Shown here: one piece after another, positions 23,856-34,600 of the stretch
Layout: every line of letters starts with the position of its first letter
How positions within the stretch are numbered: position 1 is the first letter of the stretch
Origin: Symsagittifera roscoffensis
Lineage: Eukaryota > Xenacoelomorpha > Acoela > Convolutidae
DNA: 64,000 bases
Assembly (NCBI RefSeq): GCF_963678635.1
Contig: NC_087063.1
Coordinates: 77,147,617 to 77,211,616 of the forward strand
Direction: 5' to 3'
Position numbers and translations under genes: made by a program
Notes under the pieces: generated by a model
Database searches by the model: none
Told to the model about the DNA's origin: nothing
Seen by the model: the letters and a program-made list of their open reading frames with translations, nothing else

Positions 23856-24710
23856 CGCCCGATTACGGTTCAGGTTCTTCAACGACAGAGAAGACGAAGA
23901 CAAAAACAAAAAATTGGCAAGGTTACACCAGCTGAAGAAAAACTATTGAAAACTAAATTTAAAGGTAAAGGTCCAGCATTAATTGGCAGTTTACAGAAAC
24001 TAAAGTAAAGTGAAGTAAAGTGAAACATTTTTCACATACAGAGCCTGCATATACAAAATATCGAACAAATCGTCGCAAAACACCACGCCTCAAATTGATA
24101 GTTTATGACATAGATGAAAGATGGTCAATTGACCTAGCGTATGTTGATAAACTTGCATTATACAACAAAGTCATCAAATATCTTATAATTGCAGTGGATT
24201 GCATTGTCCCGCTATCTACGTGTACAGCCACTGAAATCAAAATATGCCACTTCAACAGCGGAAGCATTCAAACAAATGATAAAAACAAAACAGCCACGAA
24301 AAGTATGGGTAGATAAAGGCACAGAATTCAAGGGTTCATTCAAAAATTTTAAGTGAGAAAAAGGGCATCAAAACATACACAACAGAGAGTGGAAAAAAAA
24401 TCCGCTTTCGCCGAGAATAACATTCGATCACTAAAAGTCTTGATTCAAAAGTATTTGAAGGACAAATGGACCTACTCTTACATCGATAAGCTTCAAGACT
24501 TTGTCAAAACAATAAAATCGAGAACAAACCGCGTCATCAAATTAGCACCCAATTAAAAGACAAAAAAAGATGTTCCACGTCTAATTTTCAAGCTCTACGT
24601 TGGCAATTTTGTGAGATTAGCAAAAATTTACGTCCTTTTTCGAAAAGGTTACAAACAATCCTTCACTGACGAAGTTTTTGAATTATTTGACATACCAACA
24701 AAAAAACCCA
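23856..24710 (+). pseudogene. retroviral-type integrase of lineage B Polinton
   Basis: Would insert the element DNA. The core is recognisable: RWSIDLAYVDK with the first catalytic Asp near 24130, KVWVDKGTEF-like sequence near 24300 with the second Asp, and AFAENNIRSLK near 24410 with the Glu. The carboxy end has VRLAKIYVLFRKGYKQSFTD, the SH3/chromo-like tail typical of Polinton integrases. Several stops and frame changes separate these blocks. The amino-terminal zinc domain is not evident. Inactive. Confidence 0.75.
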
Positions 24711-24812
24711 TGGACTTATAATTTTATCGACGCTGATAGAGAATCAATAGAGGGTAAATTTTATGAGCCCGAAGTAATCAGAGTATTGGAAAAGGAAGGG
24801 TCAAGCTAAACA

Positions 24813-25691
24813 ATGTCTAGCAACTTTGGATGTGACAAAAATTCCTTTAGTATTACATTGGTGTCATCAGCCTCAATTAATATCTTCATTGACAACTCAC
24901 TAGCGAGTTTTAAAAAATCTGCTGAGTGAAAATATCGACCTGCAAGGAGAATGGAGAGTTGCATTGTCAGGAATAACGTTTCCCACTCATTTTAACAATG
25001 TAACATATACTAAAATAGTGTACAACAAAAAAGACAAAGTTGAAGCAAGTCTTAAAGTGGCAAAAGATAAAATATTTAGAAAAAATGATGGAGAGAAAAC
25101 AGAAATAACAAAGGGTGAGTATGGCGAAATCGAGAAATTGTTCAACGAAATCAATAGGAAGGTTGATCTTGATATTTTCAGTTATTGAATCGACCCCATT
25201 ACCAAACATCTTTCAATTTGGATCATTAAGGGGAAGGCATTACCTTTGAGAGCCCACAAACTTCTAGTATTTTAGGTTTCAAAGGTATAAGAGATGGAAC
25301 GGGCTACCATATCGGCTATAAAGAATCCAGTCATATCCATAGCACTCTCACATCGCAAAACCTCATTTCCGACTACCCTGTTGATATCTCGGCTGGAACC
25401 CAAGTGATAATCATCTACTTGGATATAATCCATTATCAGATTGTGGGTGACACCAAAGCAAGGTTGCTCAGAGTCATTGATATTAATGGGCGAGTGAAAA
25501 ACGGTTACGTTTGCAGCATTGAACCAATTCTTTGCAAAATTTTTAGCAATTTAGATTATAAAAAACTCCTCGTGAATAACATCCCGAGCATTGCGGTAAA
25601 CCTACAAACAGAAACCGGTAGACTTGTACCACTTGCGGGATGAGGAAGAAAAGTTGTTTTGACCTTAAAACTTCAAAAGTTTCCTGATTAA
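24813..25691 (+). pseudogene. penton (minor capsid) protein, lineage B
   Basis: Single-jelly-roll vertex protein of the virion. The start is typical of the family: after about 30 residues comes ENIDLQGEWRVALSGITFP, the signature strand region of Polinton pentons. The end carries YLDIIHYQIVGDTKARLLRV, also characteristic. There is a frame change near 24905, another in the middle and a stop near 25640. The start overlaps the integrase tail in another frame. Confidence 0.7.
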
Positions 25692-25740
25692 GATTTTGGA
25701 GGCATAATAATATTTTGGGTACTACAATAATCAAGCGACG

Positions 25741-26142
25741 ATGCCTCACTTCTCAGTACAATACAGACAGCGGGTTAGTGGCTTCGGTGCTCTGGCTATG
25801 GGTATTGGACGAGTAGCACTTCCGTTAGCTCGGAAATTTATAGTACCAGCAGCAAAACGTATTGGAAAACAATTACTTGTTCAAGCAGCACCCGAATTAA
25901 TAGATATGGCAACCAGGACAAAAACGCCCAAACAAGCCCTGAAAAACGCAATAAAAAACACAATCAAAAAACAAGTTGAAGCAGGACGCAGCAAGTCACG
26001 TATGAGCAGAAAACGGAAGACAGCAACAACAACTACAACAAAAAAAAAGAAAAACAAAAGTTTTCATTCCAAAGAAACCAAAGAAACAAACTCCACTGAG
26101 AAGTCGCTCCAACTTTTTCACAAAATTCGAAGTGATTTCTAA
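25741..26142 (+). CDS. pX-like basic virion core protein, lineage B
   Basis: 133 codons, intact. Begins with a Gly/Arg-rich QRVSGFGALAMGIGRVALPL, followed by ARKFIVPAAKRIGKQLL, a basic amphipathic part ending in a poly-Thr and poly-Lys stretch and an RSK-rich tail. The same layout occurs at 56097-56484. Small very basic proteins of this type in Polintons and adintoviruses are compared with adenovirus pX and are thought to condense DNA. The position between penton and MCP supports this. Confidence 0.6.
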   Translation: MPHFSVQYRQRVSGFGALAMGIGRVALPLARKFIVPAAKRIGKQLLVQAAPELIDMATRTKTPKQALKNAIKNTIKKQVEAGRSKSRMSRKRKTATTTTTKKKKNKSFHSKETKETNSTEKSLQLFHKIRSDF

Positions 26143-27443
26143 TTTACTACCAACTGAAGCAACTCACAGCTCATTAGATTTATTTGAAAAGCCTGCTCTA
26201 CTCTTTACATTTGAAATTGCATTCACTCAAAAAATTGGTCCATCTTATTCATCTGATAGTCCTATGCTCAAGTTTCAAATTTTAGGAGATAGAAACAACT
26301 TTATCGATCTTCAACGAACTCGCTTGGAGATTGTAGCACGCGTTGTTCAAAATCATGGAAATGTACTGCGAACTCATGCTACAGAGGCAGCACAACGAGA
26401 CACCCCATATTTGGTTAATAATCCACTTTCATCTTTATTTTCCGAATGCACAATGTCCTTGAATGGAGGAAAAATTTCAACAACCAATGCCAATTTTGCC
26501 CATAAGAGTTTCATTGAGACCGAACTTTTACACGGTATTGATGCAAAGAAATATTGGCCTGCCTTTCAAGGTTATTATTGTGAAGATATCAGGTATTGAT
26601 GGTGCTAATGGGCGAGCTGAAGATGTCGCTGAACGTAGACGAATCGTAGCTGCATCAATCGAATTCCATTTGTTTGTTAAACTTGCTTATGTTTTTTTAT
26701 CATGTGACAAACATCTTAGCAGAGGTGTTACAATAAGACCTTCTCTGAGACGATCTCCTAATAGATTTATTATTATGTCCGAGCAACCTTAAAAACATTA
26801 CCAAGTTCACATCACTGAGGCTAACCTTTATGTGCGCAAAATGACAGTAACAGATTTTGTACTATCATCGATAGAAAAAACTCTGTTGAAAACACCCGCA
26901 AAATTTAATTATATTAAAGTTTTACCGAGAACTTTTTTGGCCACATTTGGTGTGCAAAGCTGGCGACAAGAAGGCGTTTATGCCAGAGAGCCAGTTCGTC
27001 GAATGATTTTGGCAATGAGCTCGATTACAGCATACCTGGGAACTAACCGAGCAAAGCCGTTCCAGTATCAAAAATTTCAGCTGAATGAAATCATTGTTTA
27101 CTGAAACGGTCTACCCATTGCAGGTACTCCTGTGTCAATGACTGATAACAAAAGAATATACTAAAACACATTGGAAGCTCTAGACTTTGTTTTTAGCAAT
27201 AGTCATGGAATCAGTTTGGCTAATTATCACAATCAATATATTATGGCATTTGATCTCACATCTACTCAGGAGGCTTCACATGACTTTATTCATCCTGAAT
27301 TGACAAATTGCACCATTTCAGTAGAACTGAAGTTTAATGCACCGCTGGGGAAAAATGTGAAGTTACTTTTCATGGAAGAACATGCATCAACAGTTTACGT
27401 GCATTCCGATAGAAAAATAGCTAAAAACATTCTCATGAATTGA
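26132..27443 (+). pseudogene. major capsid protein (double jelly-roll), lineage B
   Basis: Forms the icosahedral shell as trimers. The amino end shows SLDLFEKPALLFTFEIAF and LKFQILGDRNNFIDLQRTRL, the usual opening of Polinton MCPs. The middle has NNPLSSLFSECTMSLNGGKI. The carboxy half has KVLPRTFLATFGVQSWRQEG, FQYQKFQLNEIIVY, YHNQYIMAFDLTSTQ, and an end of strands with VYVHSDRKIAKNI. About 437 residues if read through, somewhat short of typical. A frame change near 26595 and stops at about 26790, 27102 and 27162 inactivate it. It has the central region that the lineage A copy lacks. Confidence 0.8.
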
Positions 27444-27453
27444 ATCGGAAAAA

Positions 27454-27883
27454 ATGGACAATCAACTGATTACTGAGCTAATTAACCGATGCAAGCTTTT
27501 GAAACATCGATTTAGAGGTATTTTTCTAGCTAACTTAGCATTTAGAACAAAATTGAAACGCGACAAAGATAGTGAACTCATCCAAATCAGACCAGCCATG
27601 AACTCAGTGGCTACTATTCGCTCAAGCTGGTGGTCAAATTTTCTTTGCAGATCCTTTTGGACAAGGACTACACATTTATCCCCATGTTTACAAATACATG
27701 AGTTTTTCTATTCTTGAAGGAAACCAAATACTGATGAACAAGCAAATCCAATCAGCTAACTCGGTCTTGTGTGGACTTTATTTTGTTTATGTTGCTCATG
27801 ATACTCTTTCATCCAAATTTCCGATAAGTTTCAAAGTAAACGATCATGACATGATGCGTTTCGCTAAACATATGATGTTATAA
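27454..27883 (+). pseudogene. adenain-like cysteine protease, lineage B
   Basis: Maturation protease of Ulp1/adenovirus type. Recognisable parts are the amino helix and GIF segment, a region where the His-Trp motif is expected but degraded (near 27600-27630), an Asp-containing FADPFGQGL near 27650, and the nucleophile region SVLCGLYFVYVAHDTL near 27760 with Cys followed by Gly. Two frame changes break it. It follows the MCP with an 11-base gap, as usual. Confidence 0.7.
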
Positions 27884-28004
27884 AATTGGGATACTGATAA
27901 TTTTCTATAATGATTTACAATTGACTTTTTTCCAAACTTTTTCTTGTTTTTTTTTTTGCTAGAACACTTGCCTCTGGCGTTGTCGCAGGCTCAAAAAATC
28001 GTTT
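27884..28004. other. short spacer between convergent genes
   Basis: Non-coding spacer between the + strand protease and the - strand gene that ends at 28005. No clear signal seen. Confidence 0.3.
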
Positions 28005-28878
28005 TCAGAATTTAGACTTCTTTTCCATTATAAATTTAACAAACAAAGTATTTGAATCAATCTCTAAACGACCATACCCACTCAATATAGTATCAATTAT
28101 TTTAGAAAACTCAGCGGCATTATCATCATTCAAAAAATTAATGAAGCGTTCAATTGTTACATTAGTGATTAAATCAGTTTGAGTTTGAACAGATCAAGTT
28201 TGTGAAGCAAAGCACACTTGTGGCAATCTTCTTCGTAGAGAAGCACCACCAATGTGAGTTGAGTTGTTATTAGAAATGTTGTAGTTGACAGCAATTTTTA
28301 ATTTTTCCATCAGGTGGCCCGATAGGTGAAATTTACTGCAACCCAATATTAGATGTTTGAAAGATGAGAGTATAAGGTACAACGAAAGTCGTTGAAGTCA
28401 TCTCGTTCACTATGTCGACGCAACTTTTTGTTACTTCGATGAGAACATGGATGTGGGGAGGGGCATTGTCGAGCAATGCGGCCCAATACTCGTTGTGAAT
28501 TGAATGGGTTGCAAATGCAAAATTTGTGTTTAAAGGGAATTTTGTTGCGTCGGGTTCATTGTTCAGAATAAAAAATTTAAAATTCTTTTGAAATTTTTTT
28601 AAAAATTCAGATGATTGCTCATACATTGCTTCAACCATTCTGCTGGTTAAATCAATTTATTCAGACGTTTTTTTTCTGTTTCAGGCAACTCTACTTTTTG
28701 TTTTATTCGAGTTTTCATCATCCGCCTCGTTTTCATCACCACTTTCAGCACACTCTTTTTCGGGACGGACTGATCGTTTTGACGTGTATCGTCTCTTATG
28801 ATGTTTATCATTTACAGCTGAGGATGAGGAGGAGGAGGAGGAGGAAGAAGATTAAGTCTTTTCACCAGTTTGTTTTTT
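28005..28878 (-). pseudogene. unknown Polinton gene with Ser-rich acidic amino end
   Basis: Reads leftward toward the protease. From 28878: a short start (MVKKQTGEKT), a stop, a run of about ten serines, a Lys/Arg patch and an acidic segment (ESGDENEADDENSN). After a break comes about 100 residues from 28638 (for example YEQSSEFLKKFQKNFKFF and EYWAALLDNAPPHIHV), a frame change near 28340, then the rest to the stop at 28005 with one TGA at 28194. The end reads DDNAAEFSKIIDTILSGYGR. No known domain is recognised. The amino-terminal Ser/acidic/basic layout suggests a nuclear protein, but this is a guess. Confidence 0.45.
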
Positions 28879-28888
28879 AACCATTTTT

Positions 28889-29158
28889 TTAAATTTTTGA
28901 GTAATTATCCGCCAAACAACCAATCAAATTCTTTGTCGTCAAGGTCACTGCTTCATAACACTTGAACCCACCATCTTCATTCTTTTTATACAACTTGAGT
29001 GTGATATATGTACCCGTTTTGTCAAAAGTTTTCGTTGCAACTCGTATAATGCGTTTTTCTACCAAAGTTATTTCTTGAAAATCATCATAAAAGTCTGTAT
29101 CATTTTCTAGCGACGAGTACATAGTGGTGGTGGTAATGGTTATGACTTGTTGGTTCAT
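28889..29158 (-). CDS. small putative PC4-like ssDNA-binding protein, lineage B
   Basis: 89 codons, intact. After a Thr/Ser-rich start come IIRVATKTF, YITLKLYKKNEDGGFK and YEAVTLTTKNLIGCLADNY. That is strand, strand-with-charged-turn, strand, then a helix, matching the general outline of PC4 (p15) domains, including the Gly-containing turn. It is read from the same intergenic region as the + strand gene at 29649. The assignment rests on pattern only. Confidence 0.4.
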   Translation of the reverse strand: MNQQVITITTTTMYSSLENDTDFYDDFQEITLVEKRIIRVATKTFDKTGTYITLKLYKKNEDGGFKCYEAVTLTTKNLIGCLADNYSKI

Positions 29159-29648
29159 TTGTTTTATGAGAGAGAGTAGAATGAATAATGAATTTGATAG
29201 AAGATTTAAAAAATCTCTGTGGTAAACCTAAGCTCCAAGAGGGAACATTCAAATAATTTTAGTGATTCGAATTTTATGAGGCATATAATTTTTTATTATA
29301 CGTGTCATTATTGTCTGGCACTCCTTAGGTAGCTCGTAAATCAGGATCTACATTCACGTCGGTAGCGTATAATTCTTTTGATGTGGTCAGCTGCATGTCT
29401 TAATGTCTAGGAGGCATATAAAACAGGTTAAAGTTTTTTCTTTGAAGTATACTTATTCCGGCCTAAGTGGAGGGTTAGAATTATAATTTTCATAATTTTT
29501 ACTCTGATTGCCAGCCACACATGCACCCGCACCTTTCTCAACCACACATTACACTAGCTGTTGCATAAATCTGAGTTGGTTTCATTCTCTCAATTCTTTT
29601 CAAATTTTCAGTCAGAAGCTTAGTTTGTTAAATAATTCTTAACTTAAA
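29159..29648. promoter_or_regulatory. divergent intergenic region
   Basis: About 490 bases between the minus-strand gene (start 29158) and the plus-strand gene (start 29649). AT-rich with an ATTATACGTG stretch near 29290. No CCAAT cluster like those of lineage A was seen. Promoter role inferred from the gene directions only. Confidence 0.3.
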
Positions 29649-29743
29649 ATGAGTTCACCTCTACAAATCATTTGCATCTCAGATTATGAGAAAAAAAAAT
29701 CTACCAAACTTATACGAGAGAATCAGTTGCCATTGTGCAGCAG

Positions 29744-29801
<58 letters not shown>

Positions 29802-30278
29802 CTAGCATCCTCTCCCTTCAACGTCCTCGACGCCAATCAACAATAGCAAGAGTGGTCAACAAGAAGTCATACAATGCTGCCTAACTATGTGCTCCATCAC
29901 ATTGACCTTCTTCTCCAGGAGCGTAAACGGATGTATGAAAGCCCTACAATCCATCAATCATACCCAGCTCTCGAAAAGGCTGAAATAATTGACGCGGGAA
30001 ACTTCGAAAAATCACCAGGAAAAATACACCTTTTTTGGTATGATTGTGACTCCATATCCCTTTACGAGAACCAAGAGGTAACAATTCGCGATTATGCTGA
30101 ACGCGAGGGCTACTGAGACATTCAAACAACCATTTCGTCTCCCGATTCTACTGTTCCAGATCAAATTACTCCAATCTCCCCTATTTTGGCTTCAGAACTA
30201 AGCAGTGGAACACAGAGTTCCATCAGCCCAGTGGTGGACCTGGCTCCTCCTGAAACTCCGCCTGTCAATGCTTGCTGA
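29649..30278 (+). pseudogene. unknown lineage B gene, possibly counterpart of the acidic protein at 49478
   Basis: Starts MSSPLQIICISDYEK. It is interrupted by an expanded (GA)n run and stops near 29844. It resumes at about 29874 with LPNYVLHHIDLLLQERKRMY, an acidic middle (WYDCDSISLYENQEVTI), one stop at 30114, and a Ser/Pro-rich end to 30278. The order of short beta start, charged helix and acidic part recalls 49478-49981, and both lie next to the pPolB half of the element. The relationship is weak. Confidence 0.35.
29739..29801. repeat. (GA)n microsatellite inside a gene
   Basis: Almost pure GA dinucleotides for about 60 bases, creating a REREREREK-type peptide in one frame. Confidence 0.9.
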
Positions 30279-30694
30279 ATACCAAAAAAAGGATGATAGA
30301 GTTTAAACAGTTCTGAAAACGTAAGAGATTTTATTACATTTTCAATCTTGCTGAGTTTTTGTGTTGTTCTGAAATTTTTATTGAAAAATTTATCAACTAA
30401 TGTGTACAAGTTCGTATTGGATAATTTACCTCAACAATGAATTAAAGTTTTTTTTGTTCTTTTCAATCAATAAAAAGGAAATAAAAAGAAAAGAAAAATT
30501 AATAGAAAAAAAAATCAAAATAATTTTAAAAATCTAAAAAAGTATAATTTTTGATAATTTTCTTGTCAAATACAACTTACTTATATCAGTTTTCTTTAAT
30601 GCTCATTTCGAAAAATCGTAAAAGATAAACTGAATACTCTTCCTTAGGTTTTATCTAATGATGTTAAAACGAAAAACATAAAATATTAGGACAA

Positions 30695-30734
<40 letters not shown>

Positions 30735-31656
30735 AGAAGAACTGACGATACATAAACCCCATTAGTATCCTTTTTTGAAAAATTATGTTTTTTTTTGAAT
30801 TTTGAACATAGGTATCAACCCTGTTCAAGAGATCAAGACAAATTCAATAAATCAGTTTTCGCTGGATTTGGAGACAAAAAGATTTTTTTGTGGAAAATTG
30901 TGATTTTTTTCAGGCCGATTTGTACAAAAGTTTGTTAAGTTTTTCACTTGACTTTACCGAGCGGGAAGCGTTCCCGAGGAGCGTAGCGACGAGCAACGCT
31001 GGGTTAGCTATTGCCCGCTAAACCAAACGGCTCTGCCTCAATATTTTGAAGGACTATATATGAAATGCTTCCAAGGAACACTAAATCATTGAATAAATAA
31101 CCATACATTTAAACCCTTTTAAGATTTCGAGGTAATATTTTTCATTTCATCGTTTAACATGAATGGCGGAAGACCATTTTGATTGAGTAAACAGACTTCA
31201 AGAAATAAGCTATCAAAAAATTTCATTATTTAGCTAGTTTGCTTAAAGGTTTCAATTTTCGTAGGTGTTAAATTTTATTAGGTCTTTGATTTAAGTATAT
31301 GACTCGGTGAGTAATTGATCCTAAAAGGAACCGTTATTATGATCGACAAGTTAATTTAACCACAGATCCAGCACTTAAAAAAATATCGTACAGCTTAGTC
31401 ATTTATCCAAAACTGACATAGTACATTTCCTAAGATGATATTAAACCTTAAAACTATAACCACTTCAGAACCTTCTTTATAATGACTAAGCTCAACCTAC
31501 ATAAATAATTTTAATTTGGGGTTTAACAAAAGATGGTTTTTGAAAAAATTTTTACTTCTCGCTTTTGCTTTGTCAAATGCAGCTTTTTGCTAAAACCTTG
31601 ATAAATTTCTTTGAAAAGAATTAATTTTTTCCTGAAATCTCAACTTCAAACCAACA
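30279..31656. other. 1.4-kb stretch before lineage B pPolB, without a recognised gene
   Basis: AT-rich. Contains a second (GA)n run at 30698-30731 and the GC-rich structured patch at 30957-31030. A T-rich stretch with TTTTGCT words precedes the pPolB ATG at 31657. No open frame with any supporting feature. Confidence 0.4.
30957..31030. other. GC-rich patch with nested stem-loops
   Basis: In a region of about 30% GC this patch is near 60% GC. Complementary pieces include CGGGAA-gcg-TTCCCG, an outer AGCGTT/AACGCT pair around gcgtagcgacg, and GGGTTAGC/GCTAAACC. Not a tRNA as far as I can fold it. Its role is unknown. Confidence 0.45.
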
Positions 31657-34600
31657 ATGCCTAACTCAAGTGGAAAACAAACATCCGCCACTTGTTCGAC
31701 CTGCTTGAAAGTCTATAGTTCAGCCAGGAACTTAAGAAGACACGAACAGACGATCCATATGATATTCGCAAACCCGCCACTGCCAACTATTTGCGACAAA
31801 TGTCAAGAATCGCTGGCAACACATGCCGAAGCTAGAGAGCATGTCGAGCTCGCTCATAACAAGACAACCGATATTCTCTGTATGTACTGTCATACAATCT
31901 TCCTCTCAGTTGAGAAACTCCGGCAACATATGTTGAAAAAACATCAAATACCCGTTTGGGATCCAGGAAATGAGGAGGAAACATCAGCTGCTCAACCGAA
32001 TCGGCGTTTAGGGGAAAGTTGCGACGATACGAGCTGAGCGTTGGAGAAGAGGATGGGGATCTGATGAACTTAACGATGCGAATCAAAGACTAGATTGATG
32101 CGTTGATAGAAGAGAGAGTACAGGAGGGACCCTGTACATTTTATCTGCATGTGGACGTTAGTATGAAAAAGTTCGTAAACGATATAAACGAATCTGGCGA
32201 TGGGGAAGTACGCAGCGAGAAGACAATGTTGTATCTGAACTCTAAGATCATCAATGTCTTCTGCAATGGAATCGACAATGAGACCTATTTGGAAATGGTT
32301 GAGCTCATGGTCAATGCCATCAATACCTTTCCTTCACACGGTAGCGGATGTACTGTGGAGCGCATCGAAAAGATGTCAGTAAGTTTTGCCGCATTTTCCC
32401 CTATCCAAGCTGTCTCTTACATCCACCTACCCAATTCATTGAAACCCGTGAAACAGACTTTCACCAAAAAAAACAAGGAATGATCAGAAATGTTTTCGAT
32501 ATTGTTTCGTGGCTGCGTACCATGATCAAAATTCCGAGACAACGGCTGAACTTTACCCTGCTGCAGAACGCTGGCAGCATCGAAACCAACTAAAGAACTA
32601 CAAACTATCCCAAGATCACGTTGTAAAAATTGAAGGATGATATGAGATGCCAAAAGGATTGCGTGATATTGACAGATTTGAACGGCTAAACAACTGTCGA
32701 GTCAACGTACTCAGGTAAGCATTGAGTTTTTTTATCAAATCATTACTTGTTTAATTAACGGAAAACACGTTATGTTCTTTCAGGAGAAACCCAAAAAAGC
32801 AAAAAACTTGTTTTCATTAGGTACAAAGAAGGTGAATTGCTGCCTTTGAGGGTGTCCAGCAGATACTCAAGTGAACTGTGTCTAGATCTACTACTCCTCA
32901 GCAACGGTCAAACTCATCACTATGTACTGATCACAGACTTGATGAGGGAGGTGGAACATGTGCTTGGAAAGCTATACCGAGACCGAATCCAAATTTGTCG
33001 CAAATTTTTCCACACATGTTCATTCATCGATACCCCTCAACATCACCAGGAGATGTGCTATCAAGATGAAGGAGTGGTAATCACTATACCGAAACCGGGA
33101 AAGGACACTCGTCGTTTCAAAAACTTAACTGCTCGTTGGTATGTTCCAAGAGTTATTTATTTTGGCCTCGAATCGCTACTGCTACCCAATCGGACACTAA
33201 AAAATCTAGCAAGCAAACAATAGATATTCGTCAACCATGCGGTTACGCTCTAGCCGTTGTTGAATTTGGAACGCGCGAAGTTTTAAAAATTGTACTGAAG
33301 AGAGGAGAGAACGTAATGAAGGAATTGATCGCCTGGCTCGAATCGTTGGCGAAACGAATTTATCTGGATGAACGAAAGCATTATACGTTCACTGGTGAAG
33401 CAAGTTACGCGCGTGAAGAAGCGTACACTTGTTGGACATGTGAAACGGAATTTGGTGAGAATGACAAAGTTGTACTTGATCACTGTCACTATACCAACAA
33501 GTTCTTGGGGTGAGCGCATAACGAATGCAACATCAATCGAAAAACGGCTAACTAGATTCCTGTACTAGCCCATAACTTATCGAACTATGACCTTCACTTC
33601 ATTATAAAAGCCCTCTCGAACAGTAACCCTGAAAACACTTACTCGGTGATCCCATCTACCGAAGAGAAATACATATCGCTCACAATGTCGGTCTACATTA
33701 AATCGTACACAGATAAAAACGGAAAAAAACAAAAAAGGGTATGAAAATCTACTATTTATATACTCGTATAAATTCATGCTTTCCCCCCTTCAAAACTTGT
33801 CAGAAATTTGCCGGAAGAAAAAATTTTATCTATTGGAAAATTACCTTGCAGAAATGAGTCACTCAGCAGAACAATTAAACCTGCTGCAACAAAAAGGTTT
33901 CTATCCGTATTCTTACTTTGATAGTTTTGCAAAGTTTCGTGAAACTCAACTACCACCTCAAAGATTGTGGAGCAACACTTTACAAGGAGGGGAAGTAAGT
34001 GTTTCGAAAACTCAGTACAACCATGCCGTTAAAGTTTACGCTGAAATGAAATGCACTTCGCTAGGCGAGTACCACGATGTGTACCTAGCAACGGTCGTAC
34101 TACTGCTCGCTTCAGTGTTCGAAGCCTTTCGCGAACTTTGATATGAAACGTACGGACTGGACTGTGCATGCTAATTCACGGCCAGTAACCTCTCTGGTGA
34201 TGCATTCTTAAAAGTCTGCAATGCAGACCTGAAGCTACTTACCGAAAGGGAGCATTTGGACATGGTGCGAAAAATGATTCGGAGAGGGATGTCATCAATA
34301 TATACACGTCGTTTTTTTAAAGCCAACCACAAATACCTCGAGTACTACAACCCCGAAGAGCCCTTTAGCTTTCTTGAATTTAGATGCAAATAACTTATAC
34401 GGAGGTATCATGAAACACTGTCCCCTTCCCATGAATGACTTCTCAATTGCTGAGGAAAGTCTCGAAGATTTTTTGAAAACCGTAGATAACTCTGAATGGG
34501 GATATATTCTTGAAGTCGACCTCAGTATTACCGAAGAACTTCAAGATTACTTTGCAGATTACCCACTATCCCCCTCACGTGAAGTTATTGGCATGGACAA

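Noticed and set aside
24967-25209. 80-codon minus-strand frame with hydrophobic stretches
   Set aside because: Antisense to the penton gene, which is supported by family signatures in the other direction.
30957-31030. tRNA or rRNA gene
   Set aside because: No tRNA cloverleaf, T-loop or CCA-end pairing could be found, and there is no rRNA-like sequence.
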